From: Pelagibacterium halotolerans B2
GTDB taxonomy: Bacteria; Pseudomonadota; Alphaproteobacteria; Rhizobiales; Devosiaceae
DNA: 64,000 bases
Reading direction: 5' to 3'
Assembly (NCBI RefSeq): GCF_000230555.1
Contig: NC_016078.1
Coordinates: forward strand, 1,302,001 to 1,366,000
Shown: positions 29,423 through 38,270 of the stretch, one piece after another
Layout: every line of letters begins with the position of its first letter
How positions within the stretch are numbered: the stretch's first letter is position 1
Made by a program: the position numbers and the translations under genes
The notes under the pieces: model-generated
What the model saw: only the letters and a program-made list of their open reading frames with translations
What the model was told of the DNA's origin: nothing
Databases searched by the model: none

Positions 29423-30852
29423 GCGCCGCGTCGGCCCGCACGCCCAGCCTTCGCGCCCGGCTCTTCGTGCTGTTGGTCGTGCCACTGGTCTTCGTCGCCC
29501 TCGCGTCGAGCGTTGTGCGGTACTGGGCGGCACAGGATATGTCCAAGGACCTCTACGACGATACGCTCAAGGTCGTGGCACACGCCGTTGCCCGCGAGGT
29601 CGTGCTGACCAAGGGCGATCTTGTCGCCGATGCCCTGCTTGATTCCCTGGTCGGTGCGCTCGGCGATCCCATATTCTATCAGGTTCGCGCCGCCGACGGC
29701 CGCTTTGTCACCGGCCATTCCGATGCCCCGGTTCCCTCGGCCAGCCTCGATGTTCCGGGCGGAACACCGGTCTTTTTCGACAGCACCTATCATGGGCGCC
29801 CGGTGCGGGCGGTTGTCTTGCGTGAGTTCATTGCCGATATCGATTTTGATGGTTGGACCACGGTTCAGGTCTGGCAAACGGTCACTCAGCGCCAGGCGTT
29901 GAGCCTGTCGCTCGTTGGGCAATCTGTCTTCAATCTTCTGCTTATCGTGGGTTCTGCGGCGGTTCTGTTCTGGTTCGGTATCAATCGCGGCCTGACCCCG
30001 CTCACCGACTTGCGAAGCGCCGTGGGGCTGCGTTCGGCAAGCGACCTGCGCCCCATCCGACGTCCCGTGCCCCACGAGGTTGCGCCGCTGGTGGAAACGA
30101 TCAACAGTCTGTTTGCGCGGTTGCGTGAGGAGCTGGACAGACGCAACGCCTTCATCGGCAATGCAGCTCATCAACTGCGCAATCCCGTCGCCGCGATTCA
30201 GGCCCAGGCCGAAGCCGCGCTGACCGCGAGTACCGATAGCGGCCGCACCGCCCGGCTTGATGATCTCGCCCAGGCAGCACGCCAGCTCTCCCGCATGAGC
30301 CATCAATTGCTCAATTTTGATATCGCCAATGAGGGCAGGGGCGATGACCTGCAGCCACCCGCCGATCTGACCCCACTTGTCGCCGACGTCGCCCGCCGCC
30401 ACGTGCCTCGCGCCCTGGCGGCCCATGTCGATATCGAACTCGAACCGGCCCCCGAGCCGCTGCTGGTTGCCGGCAACCGGGTCATGCTCGAGGAGGCGAT
30501 CGACAATCTCATCGACAACGGCCTCAAATATGGCTGCGCCGAAGGTGGCCGGCTTTCGCTCGTTGTCGAGCGCATGGGAACCATGGCTGCCCTGACCGTC
30601 TCCGATGATGGCCCGGGAATTCCGCCCGAAGCCAGCGAACAAGTGTTTGGCCGATTCGTGCGCCTTTCCGATGACAGCGATGGGGGATGCGGTCTCGGGC
30701 TGTCGATTGTGCGCGCCATTGCGCAGAGGGCAGGGGGGGACGTCGATATCGTAGCCGTCGAACGGGGTTGCACCATGCGCCTCAGACTGCCCATTGCCCA
30801 ACCGCAGGGCAATGGGCAGAGCTCCGCAATCGGCAGTATGGCCGCGGAATAG
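29419..30852 (+). CDS. Sensor histidine kinase (TctE-like)
   Basis: A 477-residue membrane kinase. Helix 1 spans about residues 12-34, a periplasmic sensing domain lies between (about 35-165, of the type found in TctE), and helix 2 is about 166-188. The cytoplasmic part has a HAMP-like stretch, the phosphorylated H251 (NAAHQLRNP) and an ATPase domain with the N-box (EEAIDNLIDNGLKYG) and G boxes (DDGPGIPPEA, GGCGLGLSIV). ATGA overlap with the regulator confirms a two-component pair. The ligand is probably the tricarboxylate imported by the neighbouring transporter. Confidence 0.82.
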   Translation: MSAASARTPSLRARLFVLLVVPLVFVALASSVVRYWAAQDMSKDLYDDTLKVVAHAVAREVVLTKGDLVADALLDSLVGALGDPIFYQVRAADGRFVTGHSDAPVPSASLDVPGGTPVFFDSTYHGRPVRAVVLREFIADIDFDGWTTVQVWQTVTQRQALSLSLVGQSVFNLLLIVGSAAVLFWFGINRGLTPLTDLRSAVGLRSASDLRPIRRPVPHEVAPLVETINSLFARLREELDRRNAFIGNAAHQLRNPVAAIQAQAEAALTASTDSGRTARLDDLAQAARQLSRMSHQLLNFDIANEGRGDDLQPPADLTPLVADVARRHVPRALAAHVDIELEPAPEPLLVAGNRVMLEEAIDNLIDNGLKYGCAEGGRLSLVVERMGTMAALTVSDDGPGIPPEASEQVFGRFVRLSDDSDGGCGLGLSIVRAIAQRAGGDVDIVAVERGCTMRLRLPIAQPQGNGQSSAIGSMAAE

Positions 30853-30866
30853 GCCCTCTTCCATCC

Positions 30867-30886
30867 GGACAGCTTTCGGACAGCTT
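30867..30886 (+). promoter_or_regulatory. GGACAGCTT direct repeat, probable response-regulator site
   Basis: Two identical 9-base copies of GGACAGCTT start 11 bp apart (30867-30875 and 30878-30886), in the 206-bp gap between the kinase gene and tctC. A one-helical-turn spacing of direct repeats is the normal arrangement for OmpR-family regulators such as the TctD-like protein encoded just upstream. Confidence 0.5.
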
Positions 30887-30933
30887 GGTGTTGCATGATG
30901 CGCGCCAGCAGACATCCGTTGTCTCCGCAATTG

Positions 30934-30951
30934 CTTGCCAAGCTTGGCAAG
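30934..30951 (+). promoter_or_regulatory. 18-bp perfect palindrome upstream of tctC
   Basis: CTTGCCAAGCTTGGCAAG is a perfect 18-bp palindrome lying about 110 bp before the second tctC start. It is symmetrical like a dimeric repressor or activator site and is separate from the GGACAGCTT direct repeats. The binding protein is unknown. Confidence 0.4.
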
Positions 30952-31058
30952 GGCCGGAGAATGTCGGGGTGCAACGCTCGGATGGACCGATGGCCGCTGA
31001 GGAGGCGCGGCGCGGGGGCAATGGAGGTCTGGCTGCCAACTCTATGGGAGGATCCTAT

Positions 31059-32165
31059 ATGAAAAATGCACTTCGCTTCGTGCGAGGCCTTGCCGTATCC
31101 GCCGTCATGGCGGCGTCCATTGCCATGGCCCCGGCGTCCGTTCAGGCTCAGGAGGTCGATTTCTCCGGCCAGACCGTCGAATGGTGGATTCCGTTCTCGG
31201 AAGGCGGCGGGTCCGACGTCTGGGCGCGCTTTTTTGCCCCCTACCTGTCCAAGCACCTGCCCGGACAGCCCAACGTGATCGTTCGCAACGTTCCGGGCGG
31301 TGGCTCGATCACCGGCGCCAATGAATTCGTGGCCCGCGCTCGGCCCGACGGACTTTCCCTTCTGGGCACATCGGGTTCCACTCAGTTTCCCTACCTCCTC
31401 GGCGACAGCCGCGTGCGCTACGACTATGCCGAACTCGAGCCGGTTCTGGTCTCGCCGACAGGCGGCGTCGTCTACATCCCGGCAAGCTTCGGCATCTCCG
31501 ACGCCTCCGAACTCGGCGAACTGATGGGAACCGAACTCGTCTATGCCAGCCAGGGTGCGACCTCGCTCGATCTCGTCCCTCTGCTTGCCTTCGAAGTGCT
31601 CGGTCTCGACGTTCGCCATGTTTTCGGCATGACCGGTCGCGGCGATGGCCGTTTGGCCTTCGAGCGCGGCGAAGCCACGATCGATTACCAGACCTCATCG
31701 GCCTACCTGACCAATGTTCAGCCCTTGGTCGACGCCGGCGAAGCGGTCCCGCTCTTTTCGTGGGGCGTGCTCGACTCCGAGGGTAACGTCCAGCGCGATC
31801 CGACTTTCCCCGACCTGCCGCACTTCCTTGAGGCCTATGAGATGGTTCACGGCGAAATGAGCGCCGCTGGCATCGAACTCCAGGCCTATCTGGCGTTCTT
31901 CGGTTCGGGCTTTGCCGCACAAAAGCCGGCCATGCTGCCCAATGGCACGCCGCCGGAAATCGTTGCCGCCTACCGTCAGGCTTTCATCGACGCGGTGGCC
32001 GATCCCGAATTGCAGGCCGCGAAGGGCGAAATCCTTGGCGAGTACGATCAGGCCGTCGGCGATGACGTGGCGGGCGTCTATAGGGCTGCCACCACAATCG
32101 ACCCCGTGGCGCGCGATTGGGTTCGCCAGTTCCTGAGCGAAAACTATCAGGTCACTCTCGACTGA
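31059..32165 (+). CDS. tctC: TctC-type periplasmic solute-binding protein (second copy)
   Basis: A 368-residue receptor with a signal peptide ending near AQA (residue 30 or so). It shares WWIPFSEGGGSDVWAR, NVPGGGSITG and LLGTSGSTQFPYLLGD with the first copy at 27438-28535. ATG 31059 follows GGGAGG with good spacing. It is the likely binding protein for the fused TctAB permease 150 bp downstream. A hairpin between the two genes may keep the receptor in excess of the permease. Substrate inferred as a tri- or dicarboxylate. Confidence 0.82.
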   Translation: MKNALRFVRGLAVSAVMAASIAMAPASVQAQEVDFSGQTVEWWIPFSEGGGSDVWARFFAPYLSKHLPGQPNVIVRNVPGGGSITGANEFVARARPDGLSLLGTSGSTQFPYLLGDSRVRYDYAELEPVLVSPTGGVVYIPASFGISDASELGELMGTELVYASQGATSLDLVPLLAFEVLGLDVRHVFGMTGRGDGRLAFERGEATIDYQTSSAYLTNVQPLVDAGEAVPLFSWGVLDSEGNVQRDPTFPDLPHFLEAYEMVHGEMSAAGIELQAYLAFFGSGFAAQKPAMLPNGTPPEIVAAYRQAFIDAVADPELQAAKGEILGEYDQAVGDDVAGVYRAATTIDPVARDWVRQFLSENYQVTLD

Positions 32166-32173
32166 CCCATGTC

Positions 32174-32201
32174 GCGCCACGCCCTTTTCGGGGCGTGGCG
32201 C
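32174..32201 (+). other. Strong hairpin between tctC and tctAB
   Basis: A perfect 11-bp stem (GCGCCACGCCC with GGGCGTGGCGC) with a 6-base loop, starting 8 bp after the tctC stop and followed by TTTCG. It looks like a partial terminator or an mRNA-stabilising hairpin that would favour tctC over tctAB expression. Confidence 0.55.
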
Positions 32202-32316
32202 TTTCGCGGCCTGGACAACGCTGCCGCTGCTGGCGGTGGCGCAGCTTCAGCAATTGTGCCTCACCCTGCCTGGCGCGTCGCGCGCGGGCATTGTTCGGAC
32301 ACGCAGGATTTGATCC

Positions 32317-34320
32317 ATGATTATTGACGCATTCCTTGAAGCCCTGGGCAATGTCCTGACGCTTCATCACTTCATGTATCTGATGGTCGGGGTCGTTGTC
32401 GGCCTGATCGTCGGGGTTTTGCCCGGGCTTGGCGGCATTGTGGGCATGTCGCTACTGCTTCCGTTCGTCTATGGAATGGATGCGACGTCCGCGCTCGCCA
32501 TGCTGATCGGCATCCTGCCTGTCCTGGCGACCTCCGACACCTTTGCCTCGATCCTGATGGGCATCCCCGGATCGAGCGCGTCTCAGGCCACAATTCTCGA
32601 TGGCTTTCCCATGTCCAAAAAGGGGCAGGCGGCGCGGGCGCTCACGGCAGCCTTTTCAGCTTCCTTTCTCGGTGGCATCGTTGGCGCCATCGTTCTCACG
32701 CTTTGCGCGCTGATCGCCCGCCCTTTGATTTTGTCGTTCGGCGCTGCCGAACTTTTCATGCTGACCCTGTTCGGCCTTTCCATGGTGGGCGTCCTTTCGG
32801 GCCAGAGCCTGCCCAAGGGTATCGCGGCCTGCGCGGCTGGCCTGGCTCTCGGCTCGATCGGTGCAGCCCCTGCCACGGGCGAATACCGAATGGATTTCGG
32901 GACGCTCTACCTCATGGACGGCATTCCGCTTGTCGTCGTTGGTCTCGCATTGTTCGCCGTCCCGGAGATCGGCGACCTGCTGCGCCGGAACGCCTCGATT
33001 GCCGAAACGGGAGCCAAGACCAATCTCGGGGCCGGCTGGCTCCAGGGCATCAAGGACACCTGGACCTACCGCTGGATCGCCATGCGGTGTTCCGGCATGG
33101 GAGCCCTGCTGGGCATGATTCCGGGCCTCGGCGGATCGGTCGTCGACTGGATCGCCTACGGCCACGTCGTGCAGACCTCGAGAGACAAGTCCCAGTTCGG
33201 CGAGGGCGACGTACGCGGCGTTATCGCGGTGGAGTCCACAACCGCCGCCAAGGATGGTGGTGCGCTGGTTCCCACGCTCCTCTTCGGCATCCCCGGGTCC
33301 GGTTCGATGGCGATTTTCCTGGCCGGCATGATCCTGATCGGTCTCCAGCCTGGCCCTGCCATGGTGGGCAGGGATCTGGGCATGACCTACACAATCGTTT
33401 GGTCGCTCGCGGTCGCCAACATCATGGGCACACTTCTGTGTTTGTTCCTGGCACCAGGCATTGCCCGCCTAACCACGATCCGCTTCGCCCTGATCGCGCC
33501 GTTCATGGTCATGGTAATCTCGTTTGCAGCCTTCCAGCCCAGCCGGTCGCTTCTCGATCTGGTGACGCTGCTCGCGGTCGGTGTCTTCGGCATTCTGCTG
33601 CGCCGTTTTGGCTGGCCACGCCCGGCCTTTCTCATCGGCTTCGTTCTGGCCACCCAGGGCGAGCGTTATCTCTACCAGGCTGTTCAGTTTTCGGGCTGGA
33701 ACGCCTTCGGACGACCGATCGTCATCATCATTGCCCTCATCATCATTGCCTCGGTCTGGCTCGGTGCACGCGCCGGCAAGGCCAGCGGCGGTTCGGTCAA
33801 GACCGAAGGCGAGGGCACGATGTCGGAAACAAGTTCAATCTGGCCCCAGGTCGCATTTACCGGCCTGTTGGTCGCGTTGTTCCTCTTCACAGGCTACGAG
33901 GCCCTCGACCTTACGTTCCTCGCCCAGGTTTTCCCGGCCGGCGTTGCCATCGTCGGGCTGCTGGCCACGGCCTATATCCTGTGGTCCCAGTTGCGGGGCG
34001 GGCGTCTCAGCCGCGAGCTCTTCGATGGTGAGGACGAGCGCAGAAAATCCGACGATGGTCCGATGGGGCCCATCAAGTACATTCTGATGCTTGCCGGTTT
34101 TGTCGGATTGATCGCTCTGGTAGGTTATTTCCCGGCCCTGATGGTGTTCTTTGTGCTGTTCCTGCACTTCGTTGCCAAAACGAGATGGTGGGTCACGCTA
34201 TTGCTCACTGCTCTGGCAGCGGCGATTCTGCTAACCCTCGCCTCGGCACTTAACCTGTTGCTGCCGCAGGGCGTTTTGCAGAATTACTTCTACGACTACC
34301 TTCGCTGGCCCTTCCGCTGA
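32317..34320 (+). CDS. Fused TctA-TctB tripartite tricarboxylate transporter permease
   Basis: A 667-residue membrane protein. Residues 1-490 match TctA, the large 12-helix subunit, with GLIVGVLPGLGG, GIPGSSASQATILDG and the second, symmetry-related LGMIPGLGGSVVDWIAYG and LLFGIPGSGSMAIF. A hydrophilic linker (about 490-510) leads into a C-terminal domain of four or five helices (about 510-667) resembling TctB, the small subunit that is normally a separate gene before tctA. The fusion is in reversed order (A then B). It works with the TctC receptor using an ion gradient. Confidence 0.82.
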   Translation: MIIDAFLEALGNVLTLHHFMYLMVGVVVGLIVGVLPGLGGIVGMSLLLPFVYGMDATSALAMLIGILPVLATSDTFASILMGIPGSSASQATILDGFPMSKKGQAARALTAAFSASFLGGIVGAIVLTLCALIARPLILSFGAAELFMLTLFGLSMVGVLSGQSLPKGIAACAAGLALGSIGAAPATGEYRMDFGTLYLMDGIPLVVVGLALFAVPEIGDLLRRNASIAETGAKTNLGAGWLQGIKDTWTYRWIAMRCSGMGALLGMIPGLGGSVVDWIAYGHVVQTSRDKSQFGEGDVRGVIAVESTTAAKDGGALVPTLLFGIPGSGSMAIFLAGMILIGLQPGPAMVGRDLGMTYTIVWSLAVANIMGTLLCLFLAPGIARLTTIRFALIAPFMVMVISFAAFQPSRSLLDLVTLLAVGVFGILLRRFGWPRPAFLIGFVLATQGERYLYQAVQFSGWNAFGRPIVIIIALIIIASVWLGARAGKASGGSVKTEGEGTMSETSSIWPQVAFTGLLVALFLFTGYEALDLTFLAQVFPAGVAIVGLLATAYILWSQLRGGRLSRELFDGEDERRKSDDGPMGPIKYILMLAGFVGLIALVGYFPALMVFFVLFLHFVAKTRWWVTLLLTALAAAILLTLASALNLLLPQGVLQNYFYDYLRWPFR

Positions 34321-34415
34321 GTGAGTGCCTGGGCGGGAGGGAAGCATAGGAAATCCTAGCGCCAGCAACCGTTTTGATAGCCTGTCCCGGCAACGGGGCA
34401 GGCTCAACCCTGAAG

Positions 34416-35510
34416 ATGACGATGACCAGACAAGCCGCCATTCCTTGTATTCTCATCCGAGGCGGGACCTCCAAGGGACCGTACTTCGTAACCACCGACC
34501 TTCCGGCCGATGTCGAAAGTCGCGACAAGGTCCTCCTGGCCGCCATGGGGTCCCCCGATGCGCGCCAGATCGATGGGGTAGGGGGCGCCACCACACTCAC
34601 CTCCAAGGTCGCCATGGTGCAGCCATCCACCCGCGAGGGCGTCGATGTGGATTATCTCTTCGCCCAGGTCTCGATCACCGATGCGTTCGTGGATACCGCC
34701 CCGTCCTGCGGCAATATTCTTGCCGGTGTTGGCCCATTCGCCATTGAGCGCGGCATGGTCAAACCGACCGGAGAAGAAACGTCCGTCACCATTTTCAACA
34801 TCAACACCAACAGCCGCATCGAAGCCATCGTAAAAACCGATGCCGACGGCGTGGTCTATGACGGCGATACCGAAATCGCCGGCGTGCCCGGAACTGCGGC
34901 GCCCGTGCGCCTCAATTTCATGGATATCGTCGGTTCGAAAACCGGCAAGCTTTTGCCCACCGGCAACCTTGTCGAAGAGATCAACGGAGTCGACGTCACT
35001 CTGATCGACGTGTCCGTTCCCATGATGATTTTCCGGGCCGCAGATATGGGCAAGACGGGCTACGAAACGCCCGCCGAACTCGATGCCGACGCGGAATTCT
35101 TTGCCCGCATGGAAGCCATGCGCATGATTGCAGGTGAGCGTATGGGGCTAGGCGATGTCACCGGCAAGGTTATCCCCAAGGTCGCGATGCTGTCCGAACC
35201 CAAAGGGGAGGGACATATCTCGGCGCGCTATTTCGTCCCTCAGAACACCCACGCAGCTTTTGCCGTGACCGGCGGGCTGTGCGTTTCCACTTGTGCCATG
35301 CTTGAAGGCTCGGTTTCCGACGGACTGGCAAAGCGCCCTGAAGGTGAAGACCGCCTCGTTCTCATTGAACATCCCTCCGGCCTGCTCGATGTGGCGCTCA
35401 AGACAAAAGGGTCGGGCGTCGATCTCGAAGTGATCAGTGGCGGCGCCATCCGCACGGCCCGCAAGCTGATGGCCGGCGAACTCTACGTCCCCGCCGATCT
35501 GCTTAAATAA
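34416..35510 (+). CDS. PrpF-family isomerase/tautomerase
   Basis: PrpF proteins isomerise unsaturated tricarboxylates (2-methylaconitate, aconitate) or tautomerise 4-oxalomesaconate (GalD). The protein of about 364 residues starts AAIPCILIRGGTSKGPYF, the family N-terminus, and has the IDGVGGATTLTSKVAMV and APSCGNILAGVGPFAIE segments (catalytic cysteine region) with a second-half MVAFAVTGGLCVST-type counterpart (HAAFAVTGGLCVSTC). Next to tricarboxylate transport and TcuA/TcuB, an aconitate-type isomerase is the most economical reading, but the substrate is not settled. An alternative ATG lies at 34422. Confidence 0.8.
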   Translation: MTMTRQAAIPCILIRGGTSKGPYFVTTDLPADVESRDKVLLAAMGSPDARQIDGVGGATTLTSKVAMVQPSTREGVDVDYLFAQVSITDAFVDTAPSCGNILAGVGPFAIERGMVKPTGEETSVTIFNINTNSRIEAIVKTDADGVVYDGDTEIAGVPGTAAPVRLNFMDIVGSKTGKLLPTGNLVEEINGVDVTLIDVSVPMMIFRAADMGKTGYETPAELDADAEFFARMEAMRMIAGERMGLGDVTGKVIPKVAMLSEPKGEGHISARYFVPQNTHAAFAVTGGLCVSTCAMLEGSVSDGLAKRPEGEDRLVLIEHPSGLLDVALKTKGSGVDLEVISGGAIRTARKLMAGELYVPADLLK

Positions 35511-35520
35511 GGCCAGACTT

Positions 35521-36576
35521 ATGAAACTCCTCGTTCTTCCCGGCGATGGCATCGGGCCTGAAATCATGGCCGCAAGCCTTGATGTGCTGGCCGCTGCCGA
35601 TTCCAAGTTCAGCCTCGCCCTCGATTACACCCATCGCGATGTCGGTCTCGCCGCGCTCAAGACCCACGGCACGAGCCTGCCCAACGACATCCTGCCTCTG
35701 GCCAGAACGCTCGACGGCGTCCTGCTTGGCCCGATGTCCAATCTCGACTACCCCCCGCGCGATAAGGGCGGCATCAACTATTCCGCCGCCTTCCGCATCG
35801 GCCTCGATCTTTACACAAATGTCCGGCCCGCCCGCACACGACCCACTCTGCCGCATCGCGGCACGGACATGGATCTTGTCATCATGCGCGAGAACACCGA
35901 GGGCATGTACCCCGACCGCAACATGTTTTCGGGACCGGGCGAATTCATGCCCGTCGAGGGTGTCGCGATCTCCATGCGCAAGGTAACCGCCTTTGCATGT
36001 GAACGGATTGCCCGTCGCTCGTTCGAGCTCGCCCGCAAGCGTCGCGGCAAGGTCACAGCGGTCCATAAGGCAAACGCCTTCCAGGTCACCGATGGTCTGT
36101 TCCTCAAGACGATCCGCGACGTAGCCAGGGACTTTCCCGACGTGGAACTCGATGACGTTCTGATCGATGCCATGGCCGCCCTGCTGGTCCGCGACGCATC
36201 CCGCTACGATGTGATTTGCACCACTAATTTTTATGGCGATACGCTTTCCGATCTCGCCTCCGAGCTTTCCGGCAGCCTCGGGCTGGCCGGTTCGCTCAAC
36301 GCCGGTGACGTTCATGCCGCCGCCCAGGCACAGCACGGCTCGGCCCCCGATATCGCCGGGCAGGACAGGGCAAATCCAACCTCGATGATCCTGTCCTGCG
36401 CCATGCTGCTCGACTGGTACGGTCGCAAGTCCGGCAAGGATGCATTCACCGCAGCCGGGGCGGCCATCGAGAGCGCCGTGGACAAGGTATTGGAAAACCC
36501 CCAAACCCGCACAGGCGATCTTGGCGGATCGCTCGGAACGAAGGATTTCACAAAGGCTGTCGTCGCGGCTCTCTAA
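35521..36576 (+). CDS. Isocitrate/isopropylmalate dehydrogenase family protein
   Basis: A 351-residue NAD(P)-dependent beta-decarboxylating dehydrogenase. The VLPGDGIGPEIM start, the NVRPAR substrate-binding segment, RENTEGMY, the K-A-N-A loop (VHKANAFQVTDG), the DAMAALLVRDASRYDVICTTNFYGDTLSDLASEL metal and substrate region (described by its key Asp and Asn residues) and HGSAPDIAGQDRANP are all visible. It starts 10 bp after the PrpF-like gene, so the two are cotranscribed. Homologues act on isocitrate, homoisocitrate, tartrate or 3-isopropylmalate; the true leuB and icd are probably elsewhere. Oxidation of a hydroxy-tricarboxylate is inferred. Confidence 0.8.
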   Translation: MKLLVLPGDGIGPEIMAASLDVLAAADSKFSLALDYTHRDVGLAALKTHGTSLPNDILPLARTLDGVLLGPMSNLDYPPRDKGGINYSAAFRIGLDLYTNVRPARTRPTLPHRGTDMDLVIMRENTEGMYPDRNMFSGPGEFMPVEGVAISMRKVTAFACERIARRSFELARKRRGKVTAVHKANAFQVTDGLFLKTIRDVARDFPDVELDDVLIDAMAALLVRDASRYDVICTTNFYGDTLSDLASELSGSLGLAGSLNAGDVHAAAQAQHGSAPDIAGQDRANPTSMILSCAMLLDWYGRKSGKDAFTAAGAAIESAVDKVLENPQTRTGDLGGSLGTKDFTKAVVAAL

Positions 36577-36759
36577 ATCCTAATCCCGTGCTCCGCCCAC
36601 TGAACCCCGGTCAGCCAGGGGCCAGTTACCGGGAGCATCCAAGGGCCGCCGCCCCATGTTCGGCGCCATCGAAGCTCTGCGCTGGCCGCTGCAGTCACCT
36701 GATTGGCGCTGGCCGTCGCCCCTAGTGCCTCTCGGCACCCACGGGCCCGCCTGGAAATG

Positions 36760-36782
36760 AAAAAGGGCTGCCTCGACAGCCC
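36760..36782 (-). terminator. Terminator for the RraA-like operon
   Basis: A 6-bp GC-rich stem (GGGCTG, 36765-36770, with CAGCCC, 36777-36782) has a 6-base loop. On the minus strand the stem is followed by TTTTTC, so it should end transcription of the minus-strand operon whose last gene stops at 36791. The rest of the 214-bp convergent gap shows no gene. Confidence 0.6.
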
Positions 36783-36790
36783 GTTTCACC

Positions 36791-37273
36791 TCATTCCACC
36801 GGCTTTTCCGAAACCAGTATCCCGTCCGCGTCGGCATAAAGATAATGCCCGGGCGTGAACGTCATGTCCCCGAACGTCACCGGCACGTCCTTGAACCCGG
36901 CGCGTGTCTTTGTCGATTTCTTGGGGGAAGTTCCCACCGCGAACACCGCATAATCCATGGCGTCGATATCCACGCTGTCGCGGATCGAGCCGTTGAGCAC
37001 CAGCCCGGCCCAGCCATTGTTCATCCCCAGCGCCGCGATCTGGTCGCCCACGATGGCCACGCGTGTCGACCCGCCACCATCGACCACCAGCACCCGTCCA
37101 TTGCCGGGCTGTTCGAGAATTTCGCGCAGCAGAGCGTTATCCTCGAATGTCTTGAGCGTCACGATCTCGCCCTCGAACCCATCCGCCTGCCCGAATTTGG
37201 TCAGCGGATAATCGCAGAATTTGAGCTTTTCATCATATCCGTCAACCAGATCTGCGGTCTTCTTGATACCCAT
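36791..37273 (-). CDS. RraA/HMG-aldolase-like protein
   Basis: A 160-residue protein of the RraA fold. RraA of E. coli inhibits RNase E, but many relatives are class II aldolases (4-hydroxy-4-methyl-2-oxoglutarate aldolase) or oxaloacetate decarboxylases. The VVDGGGSTRVAIVGDQIA region and the NGWAGLVLNGSIRD segment (with the conserved Arg-Asp) fit the family. The start after the TADLVDGYDEKLKFCD motif-bearing N-terminus is normal. Beside hydroxyacid dehydrogenases in a catabolic operon an enzymatic role is more likely than RNA control, though both the sequence and position leave this open. Confidence 0.75.
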   Translation of the reverse strand: MGIKKTADLVDGYDEKLKFCDYPLTKFGQADGFEGEIVTLKTFEDNALLREILEQPGNGRVLVVDGGGSTRVAIVGDQIAALGMNNGWAGLVLNGSIRDSVDIDAMDYAVFAVGTSPKKSTKTRAGFKDVPVTFGDMTFTPGHYLYADADGILVSEKPVE

Positions 37274-37288
37274 TGTATAAGTTTCCTC

Positions 37289-38260
37289 TTATGGCGTTGC
37301 CGGCGCTGCGAGAACCCGCACCGGCGCGCCCTCCCGCCAGGCGATGATGTTGTCGACGATGTCGCGATAGAAAAATTCATAGGCCTCCTGCGTCACGTAA
37401 CCCAGATGCGGGCTCAACGTCACATTGGGCGCGCTGCGCAACGGATGGCTCGCAGGCAGGGGTTCGACATCATAAACGTCCAGTCCGGCCCTGATACTCC
37501 CTGCGTTGAGCGCATCGACCAACGCTGCCTCATCGATCAGTGGTCCGCGCGAGGTGTTGATCAGGATCGCGCCCTTCTTCATCAACCCGATCTCGTTGCG
37601 CCCCACGATATTGCGCGACCGGTCCGAAAGGATCAGGTGCAGGCTCACCACATCCGCCTCGCGGAACAGCGTTTCCTTGTCCACCCGCCGCGCCCCGCTC
37701 TCCTGCGCACGCTCGTCGGTCAAATTCTGACTCCATGCGATCACGTCCATCTCGAACGCCTGGGCTATTTTCGCCATTCGGCTGCCCAGCTTGCCCAGCC
37801 CGACAATCCCCAGCGTCTTGCCGCCCAGCTTGGTACCCATGGTTGTCTGCCACCCGCCCTCACGCACCCGCTGGTGCTCCTCGGCCAGATGCCGCGCGCT
37901 CGCCAGAATGAGACCCCACGCCATTTCCGGTGTGGCATTTTTGGAATCCCCAGCATAGGTGTGGCAAACCGTGATGCCTCTGGCGACAGCCGCGTCGAAA
38001 TCGATCACCCGCACCCGCGCGCCGGTCACATTGACCAGCTTGAGATCGGGCAATCTGGCAATCAGCGAGGCCGGAAGCGCCATCCGCTCACGCATCAGAC
38101 AGACCAGGTCGAACCCGGCCAGAGCCCTGGCTGCTTCGTCTTCGCTGCCCAGGTTTTCGTTGAAGACCTTGATGTCCACGTCCGGCCCCAGCTTGCTCCA
38201 GTCAGCCAGCTTGAGCGCCACATTCTGATAATCATCGAGAATGGCAATCCTGAGTGTCAT
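37289..38260 (-). CDS. D-2-hydroxyacid dehydrogenase family protein
   Basis: A 323-residue NAD(P)-dependent oxidoreductase of the D-isomer-specific 2-hydroxyacid dehydrogenase family. The Rossmann motif is GKTLGIVGLGKLGSRMA (about residues 145-161). The catalytic Arg lies in NTSRGPLIDEAALVDAL and the His in the LSPHLGYVTQEAYE segment. I start it at ATG 38260 because GAGGA is correctly spaced from it; ATG 38266 would be too close. It is the middle gene of the minus-strand operon. It probably reduces or oxidises a 2-oxo/2-hydroxy acid produced by the aldolase-like neighbour (inference). Confidence 0.82.
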   Translation of the reverse strand: MTLRIAILDDYQNVALKLADWSKLGPDVDIKVFNENLGSEDEAARALAGFDLVCLMRERMALPASLIARLPDLKLVNVTGARVRVIDFDAAVARGITVCHTYAGDSKNATPEMAWGLILASARHLAEEHQRVREGGWQTTMGTKLGGKTLGIVGLGKLGSRMAKIAQAFEMDVIAWSQNLTDERAQESGARRVDKETLFREADVVSLHLILSDRSRNIVGRNEIGLMKKGAILINTSRGPLIDEAALVDALNAGSIRAGLDVYDVEPLPASHPLRSAPNVTLSPHLGYVTQEAYEFFYRDIVDNIIAWREGAPVRVLAAPATP

Positions 38261-38270
38261 GGACATTTCC

